Below are positions 56,820 through 64,000 of a stretch of DNA of 64,000 nt, in pieces. The position numbers were made by a program, and so were the translations under genes. The notes beneath the pieces are model-generated. The model saw only the letters and a list, made by a program, of their open reading frames with translations, searched no databases and was not told the origin of the DNA. Position 1 is the stretch's first letter. Every line of letters begins with the position of its first letter. Source of the DNA: Tetramitus jugosus (taxonomy: Eukaryota; Heterolobosea; Eutetramitea; Acrasida; Vahlkampfiidae). Location of the stretch: NCBI GenBank assembly GCA_937625935.1, contig OW569376.1:401304-465303 (forward strand), in the 5' to 3' direction.

Positions 56820-58323
56820 AGGTGGAAGCACTATTATGTACTACTCGCTCTCATCGTTCCAAGTCTGTTGCTAGTGGCAGTTGTGGGACCGTTTGTGTGG
56901 ACAATGTGAAAACCAAATCATTCAGCGATGATTACCTCACTTCACGGAGAAATTTCAATATCAAGCTTTGGACGAAAGGGTGAAGATTGAGATTTATTTG
57001 ATGAGACACGTTCAAATTACCCACACCATGCAGCGAATTTGCAGTGAAAGTGACTCAGTTCTCTTGCGGAACGGTAGCCGTGGCGTCCTCAATGCATCAT
57101 TTCCTCACTGCTACGAGGCTTTCTCGATTTTCTTGGAGTCTGGGCTAAACTGGCTCGAGGTGAAACGATTGATCTTGAAACGATTCCGCAGGACTGGTCT
57201 CACACTCCTGGGCGATTTTTCACTGAGCACAACAACTCGACATCGCAAGCTGTGTCCCCACCACCTCCAAAAGGCTATGAAGTACTAAGTTCTGTGCCAA
57301 CAGCTTCTGCTGCTGAAAATTCACTTGTTTTCTCAGCAGCAGAAGTTCAAAGATGGAAAATTACTGAAAACTCTTTGGCCAATTTGAAAAACGATTTCAC
57401 ATCTGCTTTGGAAGATTGTTTCGATACATGGATCTCATCGGGTGATGTATTAACTGCTCTGCTGTGGGTGTAATGACACCTCGAGCTCGCCAAAGTGCAA
57501 AGGTTCCCCAAATGCGTTCCAGCGAGGAATCAGGAACTGGGACTATTGCAATGGCAGCAGATGGACGAGACCGTTCTCCGAATAAGAACATGATTGGAGG
57601 ACATTATTTCGGAAACTTCAATGTTCTTTTCATGACCACGGTTCCTCTCTCTCGCATTTCTTCTTGTGTTGAGTGGTATATCCATATCAAATGCAAAAAG
57701 GGCTTAACAGTTTACGGATAGATCAACCTGTTGATCGATGCACTGGCTCACGAGAGAGATTCTGTACAGTTGTTCAGAAGATCGCCTGATTACCTGACAG
57801 AGAACGGGACAGAAACCAGAGACTGACCAATGATCTATTCACTAACCTACAATTACTGGATGGAAGGGTATTTTCCAGAGAAACTGGTCAGCGGATCTAC
57901 AGACGCCCAGTTCATGGACAGTAATACTAGAACCACACTTCTCAACATAATGAATGTGTTTTCTCAACAAGCTGGGATGGAATCAGCGATTGGTTATTCT
58001 GGGTTCCTGAATGTGATATAAGAACAACGAAAAGCTAGAATAGGAGGTCAAGGTGTGTTTTCTAGTGGCATTCTCAACTCTCTTACGCAAAGACTTCTTG
58101 TTGAATCAATGGAAAACTACTACAGACAATAATCTTCACTCTTACTATGACGAAATGGTTGATAAAACTCTTCTGACATCAATCAAGATGTTCGTTCCCA
58201 ATGAATTCTTGTCCCAAATTGGATTCAACGATACTACCGAGGTTGACAGAGGAAAGTGTATGGAAAGAGATATCACTATATTAACTGTAGATATCATCAA
58301 GAATATTGACAAGATGAACTCAT
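56820..58323 (+). pseudogene. decayed transmembrane class III nucleotidyl cyclase gene
   Basis: Remnants occur in order but in shifting frames with stops. A transmembrane helix (YYVLLALIVPSLLLVAVV, about 56828-56890) is followed by a sensor-like segment (FQYQALDERVKIEIYLMRHV, about 56955-57015), then LKNDFTSALEDCFDTW near 57400. Near 58100-58320 comes the hallmark entry to a class III cyclase catalytic domain, FVPNEFLSQIGF then ERDITILTVDI, where the last Asp would be a metal ligand. The catalytic domain stops there (KNIDKMNS). The order TM-sensor-cyclase is that of receptor-type adenylyl/guanylyl cyclases. The catalytic core is largely missing. Confidence 0.5.
57304..57345. repeat. 13-bp perfect inverted repeat (hairpin)
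   Basis: CTTCTGCTGCTGA (57304-57316) pairs with TCAGCAGCAGAAG (57333-57345) across a 16-nt AT-rich loop, inside the decayed cyclase region. Confidence 0.6.
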
Positions 58324-58377
58324 GATCTGTGGGGAGATATTCAAAAGTATCGAACTCTACACGTGATAGAATAGAGT

Positions 58378-58617
58378 TTGCTAAGAACATCTGGAAGAAC
58401 TACTTCTATTCACATGATCAACATCAACGAGAGGTTGAGAGAATCTGTGAGAACTGGTATCGCAAATATTGAACAGAACGTATTCCAGACTGATGATTCC
58501 TTCATTGACAGCACTGAGAAGGAAATGGAACTATTGATGAACGATATCTATGCCAGAGTCAAGACAAATGTATCATTTGTACTGTGTGTTGCTCAAACTA
58601 GTCAAGCTCCAGCATAA
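58378..58617 (+). pseudogene. short coding remnant after the cyclase fragment
   Basis: A frame with helix-like composition (INERLRESVRTGIANIEQNV, STEKEMELLMNDIYARVK). No ATG-proximal context or domain is recognised. It lies directly downstream of the broken cyclase and may derive from it or from a neighbour. Confidence 0.25.
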
Positions 58618-58708
58618 GCCTTATCTCAATATATGACTTTGTAATCTCATGTCAGCAGATGGCATCGAAGAATATATCAACACTCTTCTATCGATGCCAA
58701 TCCAAGAG

Positions 58709-59406
58709 TTAGCTCGTTTTATCCTTTTCAAATGCACCCAAAGCTCCAAATAATGTAAGTGGATCAAAGTCAAGACCATTAGAGTAGTGACCTCCACAGG
58801 CCTGCACACCCATCTGACCATTGACATCCTTTGTGGTCATGAGTTCATCCTCACAAAAGTAATACTGGAGAGAGTGTTCATGCCTGAGAGTCTCTTCCTT
58901 TGTGCAGTCTTCCTTGTCAAACACATTTCTGCAACAACGACACTCTTGATTCAGGACTGGAACAGGATCCATGCCTGAAATGAATGAAAAGCCTTGTTGC
59001 TCGAGATTGTCAGTGTACACCTTCTAGTCATCCTTTCCCTCTTTTGTGACAACAGTGGCATTGACCGAGTTGGTCTTGGGTCAGACATCTTTGACAGACA
59101 CGACTTATGACCACAACACTTGGACTGAGTTTCATGAGTGCAAGCGGGACACACTAGCAACCAGTGTGCAACTCTGTCGAATGCCGTGAAAATCTTTTTG
59201 AGCATGAGCTGAAAACAAATTGCTTCTTCACTGCCGAGTTGAATGCCAATGTGCTGGAAGAATACCTTGCCATCAACACACAACGTTTCTGGCATGAGAT
59301 ACCAGACAGATGGAGAACCAAGCACTTCAACAACACGATTCCAAACGTCAAACTGTTCAATGCGAACAAAATTTTGTTGAAGTTCAATGAAATTGGCAAG
59401 CAACAA
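58709..59406 (-). pseudogene. cysteine-rich protein remnant in two frames
   Basis: The upstream frame (59406-58951) contains AFDRVAHWLLVCPACTHETQ and KCCGHKSCLSKM. The downstream frame (59020-58709) contains ECRCCRNVFDKEDCTKEE and CGGHYSNGLDFDPL. Together they look like one Cys-rich, possibly zinc-binding protein interrupted by a frame change near 58980-59020. I cannot place a clean splice there. The family is unknown. Confidence 0.3.
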
Positions 59407-59444
59407 GATTTTTTTTTAAAGCGTGATTTCATCGTCGTATCATC

Positions 59445-60197
59445 ATGGGCGAAGAGTTCCACACACGCCATGGAGAAATTGTTGAGGTGCTACAATCCAT
59501 ATGTGTGCAATGTTCGACAGAAGAATTTGAAAGGGAAGCCCGAGAATTTACTCAGAACGAGCTTCGATTGCTTCTCTCTTCACAAGAATATCAACGACAC
59601 CAACAGAGAAATCAACAATCACCACTTCACGATTCGCCAGACAGTTCTACAGACAAAATCAATGCAAAAGAAGCTTACGTAAAAGTTTTTCTTCTTGAGG
59701 GTCTGATTTTTTGGCTCTTTGAGATGACACTCTCGGTATTGGGCTTATCTCATATCAGTAATATTACAGCTGTTTCGGCTGTAATATTATTTGTGACTGC
59801 TATCACACGCACAGGGCATGTGAGTACAATTATTCTACCACTAGTTCTTGTTGATCATTCACAACAAGTAATTGGAACTGGAAGAGTTGTGATTAGATGG
59901 TGTATTATGGTGTTTGCAATGTTTGCAATCTTGGTTCCTATAACGCTTATGGCGACCTTATTAGAGTTAACTCTCCCTCAAAATCATCTGACACTAATGA
60001 TATTCACATGTATATCCTTTGCGATTACGGATTACTTACTAGGTTATCGTTTTGCTTTACGTAAAACATCGCTGTGGGAGACTGTTGAACGCAGCAAGTG
60101 GTATAATGATCTGGTTCTATTCATAACTTGTTATTTGGTAATCAAATTTGTTCAATACATTGAGTATTGGGCAATTAATATGTCTGGGGATGAATAG
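59445..60197 (+). CDS. RDD-like multi-pass membrane protein
   Basis: 250 residues from the ATG at 59445. An N-terminal ~75-residue polar part precedes hydrophobic helices (VFLLEGLIFWLFEMTLSVLGL, AVSAVILFVTAI, WCIMVFAMFAILVPITLMATLL, LTLMIFTCISFAITDYLLG, LVLFITCYLVIKFVQYI). The stretch TRTGHVSTIILPLVLVDHSQ then VIGTGRVVIRW parallels the GKRLLGLRVV..DG..IG..RALLRW pattern of RDD-family proteins. RKTSLWETVERSKW occupies the place of their R..LHD...GT segment, though the namesake Asp is replaced. It is the only apparently intact gene in the last 13 kb. The function is unknown; bacterial relatives include ion exchangers. The RDD assignment is moderate. Confidence 0.6.
   Translation: MGEEFHTRHGEIVEVLQSICVQCSTEEFEREAREFTQNELRLLLSSQEYQRHQQRNQQSPLHDSPDSSTDKINAKEAYVKVFLLEGLIFWLFEMTLSVLGLSHISNITAVSAVILFVTAITRTGHVSTIILPLVLVDHSQQVIGTGRVVIRWCIMVFAMFAILVPITLMATLLELTLPQNHLTLMIFTCISFAITDYLLGYRFALRKTSLWETVERSKWYNDLVLFITCYLVIKFVQYIEYWAINMSGDE
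59760..59788. repeat. 11-bp perfect inverted repeat inside the RDD-like gene
   Basis: AATATTACAGC (59760-59770) pairs with GCTGTAATATT (59778-59788) across a 7-nt loop. It encodes part of a hydrophobic segment (NITAVSAVILF). Confidence 0.6.
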
Positions 60198-60857
60198 GGT
60201 TGCATTCAATAAAGATCATTATATCCATCGAGGGAGAACATCAATTACACCTCATCAATTAATGTCATCTGTTGCGCTCCAATGCTTGGTCTCTTTCACC
60301 AAGTCGTGTTGTCGCTTTTGGAGCTTCAGGTTCTTGAACAAGTTGAGCCGATCCAACCAAACTGCAATGAAGGAACACCTTGTGTCACGCTTGCAATCTG
60401 TTTCCACTATCATTTGATGATTGGATTTACCTCGTTTGCTCTAGTTAGTGGCCATGCCTTGTTTGATTGACGACCGCTCGATTCTTCGCCTTGGGCAACA
60501 AAGCCAATCATGAACAGCTCATCAATCGAGTGTTGAAAAAGAAGGCATCCAAAGCCTGTTGGTCTGAAATGTCAGTGTCTTCCGGAGGGCATGATGGTAC
60601 ATGAGCAATCGTTTGATGACAAACAATTTGTCTTGGATTTGGGTTTGGGTAGGACTTATAGTAGTGCTTTTGTTGTGACACTGGTTGTTTCTCCTTCACG
60701 TAAGGAATACAATACCTACAACAAGAACAACAAGCAAAAACCATGAGAGGATCAACTGACATGTCAGTTCATAAACTCCAGGTTGTGGAACATTATTCAT
60801 ATGAACTATTTTCGGTGGACTGAATTGAGTTGTATCCAACCGACAATAACCAACAAG
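60198..60857. other. subtelomeric gap; possible minus-strand membrane-protein remnant
   Basis: A minus-strand frame (60911-60696) has one strong hydrophobic helix (LILSWFLLVVLVVGIVFL) and then stops. A second frame continues toward 60508 (KEKQPVSQQKHYYKSYPNPNPRQ). Its PNPNP is encoded by an interstitial TTTGGG tract read in reverse. I take this as a remnant, not a gene. Confidence 0.25.
60638..60650 (+). repeat. interstitial telomeric repeat
   Basis: TTTGGGTTTGGGT, two units in the same orientation as the terminal telomere, 2.5 kb internal to it. Confidence 0.6.
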
Positions 60858-61371
60858 ATGGAGCAGCGATACAGTAACTTGTACAATAAAATTTTGCAGA
60901 AACAAGACCATCCTGACTTTGTGGATGGTTTGATGAAGGACAAGGAAATTAACGTTCTAGATGGTGATACCATCATCAATGACCACTTGTTGGATGATAT
61001 AGATCTATTAACTCAAAATCTCATCAAGAGAACGGCTCTCGATGAACACAAAAGGTCTTCCAGCCTATCAAGAGAATGGCAAAAACAAGAATCAAGAACA
61101 CTTGATCAAATTCTGCGTGAAAGCCCACAAAAGAGAACAATTCAATCTCGGTTTGACACCTCTTTCGTTGAAACGTGCACATGAAGAGAGTAGCACCGAA
61201 AGCGTACAGCTAGAAACCACAGAACCGGCGCCAAAGAGAAGCAAAAGGACCGGAAACGTGGGATACACCAACCTGCTACCCAACCAGCACAGGAGTCACG
61301 TAGTTCCTTGCAATCACCATCACCGCCACCATCACCGCCACCAATACCACCATCATCATCATCATCTCTAA
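60858..61371 (+). pseudogene. charged, probably nuclear protein gene with a frame break
   Basis: A frame from the ATG at 60858 (MEQRYSNLYNKILQKQDHPD) is acidic and helix-rich (INVLDGDTIINDHLLDDIDL) and runs to a stop at 61182-61184. From about 61140 the next frame carries protein-like sequence (LTPLSLKRAHEESSTESVQL, EPAPKRSKRTGNVGYTNLLP) ending in a His-rich tail. KRSKR resembles a nuclear localisation signal. The overlap of two good frames near 61140-61185 suggests a single indel. No domain is recognised. Confidence 0.4.
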
Positions 61372-61548
61372 TACCACCACCTCTCGTTGAACTTTTGTTG
61401 GTTCTGGTCAACTGGGTAAAAACAAAAACCTTGAGACCAAAAAAAAGACAAAAACAAGAAAACAAAAAGATGAGTTCTGGCGCTCCAACAGGAATCAGAT
61501 CCCTTAGGCGTCGTCGTATTGTTGCTGACGGAGACTTAGCTATCACAT

Positions 61549-61569
61549 GGGTTGGGTTTGGGTTTGGGT
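61549..61569 (+). repeat. interstitial telomeric repeat with TTGGG variant
   Basis: GGGTTGGGTTTGGGTTTGGGT. It includes the same short TTGGG variant unit found at the extreme right end of the window. Confidence 0.65.
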
Positions 61570-61780
61570 CTGTCTTGTTGTTAAGGAAAACCCGAGAATT
61601 TAGCTGTATTTGGTATCAGAGCGTTGAAATTTACAGTTTAGTGTAAAAAAAAAAATTGAGTTCGGTTGAGTTGTGGCTTATAGGTTGAGGGAGTAAAAAG
61701 AAGACATATAGGACAAGAGCTGCATGGCTTTTGGAGTCTATTATCAGATCGGATATATTGAGGTTCAACGAACAGGGAGG

Positions 61781-61801
61781 TTCACGGTCCAGGACCGTGA
61801 A
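61781..61801. repeat. perfect 10-bp inverted repeat
   Basis: TTCACGGTCC and GGACCGTGAA are separated by one base (61791). It lies in otherwise featureless subtelomeric DNA. Confidence 0.7.
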
Positions 61802-62220
61802 ATGATTTCCTGTATTTCATCTCAGGTCATTTGTCAGTGGAGCTTTTTGGATCCAGCAAAGAATTTCGACGAATGAGCGAAGTGATTGTAACGGATTAAG
61901 AAGGAATACCACACAGCAACATGAATATGCCAGAAGACTTGTGAAGGAGTTCAACCTGAAATACAATGGCAGTCAATAGTTAACTATATTTTGTCTTGAT
62001 CATGATCTGTGACTACTAATTACGACTTATAAATACGCCGCAACCTGATTTTTAAGTAGTTTGATTTGATGTCTTTCTGATCTATCTGTTTCCTCCATTG
62101 TATCCTGTTGCATTTTACGTTTGTTTTATCGTGAACACTGGTGATACATCCTCAAACTTCGACTCTATTTTTTGGATCAACTTGCCTTCAATAGTATCTA
62201 TACTAAAGTGCAAGTGATTT

Positions 62221-62600
62221 CTGTTGAAACGCAGATTTCGGTTGCATCGACCTCCAACCAGCATATAAACCCAAATCCCACCCTTTTTTACTTTTTGATT
62301 TTATCTGCAGAATAGGTCGTAGGGGGCTCTGTAGTCATTCAATGAATCTTCAATTGTATCTCTGTTGAATCGCAAACTAATTATGTCAAAAGTACATTTA
62401 GGGTTGACTTCTCCTCCAACCAGTGTATAAACCCTTACCCAACCTTTTTTCTTTTTGACTGTTCAGGACTCAGAGCATTTCTACGTCCTAATTATCATAT
62501 CTGTTCGTAATCTATTGGTTCTGAAGTTATTTACATTGAAAATGCATGTCAGAGGTTCAATCTGTATCCAACCATCTAATAAACCCTTACCCAACCTCAA
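62221..62600. repeat. degenerate subtelomeric tandem repeat, three copies
   Basis: CCAACCA words at 62254, 62416 and 62568 are each followed by (A)TAAACCC plus CCC-containing sequence. Copies two and three share ATAAACCCTTACCCAACC exactly. Copies one and two are also preceded by similar CTGTTGAA(A/T)CGCA words (62221, 62362). The period is about 150-160 bases. The AAACCC core is complementary to the telomere unit. Confidence 0.6.
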
Positions 62601-63204
62601 TTTTATGTCATGATTGGTGCAAGAGTGAAGTGAACATAGATTCTCTGATACCGAGAGTGTTATTAAGTCTCCTATTATGCTTTACAAGATAAAATCTATG
62701 CTTGGTTAGAGTTTCATTCTCCTGCAGCTTTCAACGATTCCTAGAATGTATTGAACCAAAAACACAAGTAATCAACCAGGTATTAACATGAATCATGATG
62801 CATAAACTTCAAACTACGAGGTAAATGACTCAATAGTTGAATAAAGACATTTCAAAGTCAGCACAGAAGTCTTGATTACACACCAATCCGCGGAAGAAGA
62901 AATTCAGCGCGGGCAACAATAGTTAAGAAGTATCATGAAGTGAATCACAATAGAACAACATGTTATCTACATATTCTATTGTAAAGAATTAAAAAACATA
63001 TTGAAACGAAGGAGGGTGCAAGTCCCGAAAATTCTTTGATTTACAAAAGAGCATAAAACAGAATTTCTGATGCACTGATCGAAAGGAACCAACATACTTG
63101 TTAAACATAGATAAAGAAGGTGAATATTTGAAATCAGGGTGAAAAATAGTCAGAGAAATGTGTTGGTAAACTTTTTGAGTTTTTAGGTAGAAAAACAAAT
63201 TGAA

Positions 63205-64000
63205 GTTTGGGTTTGGGTTTGGGTTTGGGTTTGGGTTTGGGTTTGGGTTTGGGTTTGGGTTTGGGTTTGGGTTTGGGTTTGGGTTTGGGTTTGGGTTTGG
63301 GTTTGGGTTTGGGTTTGGGTTTGGGTTTGGGTTTGGGTTTGGGTTTGGGTTTGGGTTTGGGTTTGGGTTTGGGTTTGGGTTTGGGTTTGGGTTTGGGTTT
63401 GGGTTTGGGTTTGGGTTTGGGTTTGGGTTTGGGTTTGGGTTTGGGTTTGGGTTTGGGTTTGGGTTTGGGTTTGGGTTTGGGTTTGGGTTTGGGTTTGGGT
63501 TTGGGTTTGGGTTTGGGTTTGGGTTTGGGTTTGGGTTTGGGTTTGGGTTTGGGTTTGGGTTTGGGTTTGGGTTTGGGTTTGGGTTTGGGTTTGGGTTTGG
63601 GTTTGGGTTTGGGTTTGGGTTTGGGTTTGGGTTTGGGTTTGGGTTTGGGTTTGGGTTTGGGTTTGGGTTTGGGTTTGGGTTTGGGTTTGGGTTTGGGTTT
63701 GGGTTTGGGTTTGGGTTTGGGTTTGGGTTTGGGTTTGGGTTTGGGTTTGGGTTTGGGTTTGGGTTTGGGTTTGGGTTTGGGTTTGGGTTTGGGTTTGGGT
63801 TTGGGTTTGGGTTTGGGTTTGGGTTTGGGTTTGGGTTTGGGTTTGGGTTTGGGTTTGGGTTTGGGTTTGGGTTTGGGTTTGGGTTTGGGTTTGGGTTTGG
63901 GTTTGGGTTTGGGTTTGGGTTTGGGTTTGGGTTTGGGTTTGGGTTTGGGTTTGGGTTTGGGTTTGGGTTGGGTTTGGGTTGGGTAGGGTTTGGGGTTTGG
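63205..64000 (+). repeat. telomere, (TTTGGG)n
   Basis: About 796 bases of nearly perfect TTTGGG hexamer, roughly 130 units, running to the end of the window with the G-rich strand pointing outward, as expected at a right chromosome end. Irregular units (TTGGG, TAGGG, TTTGGGG) appear only in the last ~35 bases. The apparent Gly-Leu open frame across it is an artefact. Confidence 0.9.

Larger units (their letters stand above)
61372..63204. other. subtelomeric non-coding region
   Basis: About 1.8 kb next to the telomere with no open frame of protein character. It contains an interstitial telomeric tract, a perfect small palindrome and a degenerate tandem repeat, listed separately. Confidence 0.6.

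Noticed and set aside
61092-61546. Gly/Asp-rich minus-strand frame
   Set aside because: Arises opposite CAC/CAT and CCACCAT tracts; the plus-strand frame fits better.
62221-62600. CRISPR-like array
   Set aside because: Three diverged units of uneven spacing in a eukaryotic subtelomere; not direct repeats with unique spacers.
63207-63986. Long open frame of alternating Gly-Leu
   Set aside because: It is the telomere hexamer translated; any six-base repeat without a stop gives this.

Overview
The window is AT-biased eukaryotic nuclear DNA with short GT-AG introns (46-204 nt, donors mostly GTATGT or GTAAGT), tightly packed genes on both strands and many Asn-, Gln- and His-rich low-complexity tracts. 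It runs off its right end into about 0.8 kb of TTTGGG telomere repeat. The gene content fits a free-living amoeboflagellate: class III cyclase remains, allantoicase, RCC1/TPR and F-box/ankyrin families, a tethered bZIP factor and a PH-AGC kinase. I infer a heterolobosean, most likely Naegleria or a relative. This rests on overall character, not on a marker gene.

Positions 1-51,000 are a normal gene-dense arm. In order they hold: a twin-cysteine mitochondrial-type protein (-); a decayed surface-protein gene (+); an apparently GPI-anchored surface protein (+); the 40S-biogenesis GTPase BMS1 (+); a kinesin-like protein with a degenerate motor (+); a NUDT15-like Nudix hydrolase (-); tRNA-Ser(AGA); several four-TM proteins; an Akt-like kinase (-); mitochondrial bL27 (-); the zuotin/DNAJC2 co-chaperone (+); a formin (+); a secreted GH1 beta-glucosidase (+); a PILS/auxin-efflux-carrier-like transporter (+); a membrane-tethered bZIP factor (+); TAF6 (+); a Zn2Cys6-PAS regulator (-); VPS18 (-) head to head with RIC1 (+); an LRR protein (+); and a signal-peptide-bearing allantoicase (+). 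First exons missed by a simple open-frame reading could be placed for the Akt-like kinase, the bZIP factor and allantoicase, and a last exon for bL27m.

Positions about 51,000-61,400 are a subtelomeric graveyard. They hold TPR fragments, an RCC1-TPR chimeric fragment, Cys-rich fragments, an F-box/ankyrin gene with two frameshifts and a broken transmembrane nucleotidyl cyclase. One RDD-like membrane protein (59,445-60,197) looks intact. Short interstitial TTTGGG tracts lie at 60,638 and 61,549. Positions 61,400-63,204 are non-coding with a degenerate ~150-160 bp tandem repeat and a perfect small palindrome, and the telomere follows.

The arm genes serve mostly general functions: ribosome biogenesis (BMS1, bL27m, zuotin), transcription (TAF6, bZIP, Zn2Cys6-PAS), endolysosomal and Golgi tethering (VPS18, RIC1) and the cytoskeleton (formin, kinesin-like). 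I saw no coherent multi-gene system of a new type. The most unusual items are the kinesin with altered nucleotide-binding motifs, the predicted secreted allantoicase, the tethered bZIP with bZIP-type sites in its own upstream region, the VPS18 RING with a missing ligand, and the telomere repeat and its decayed subtelomere.
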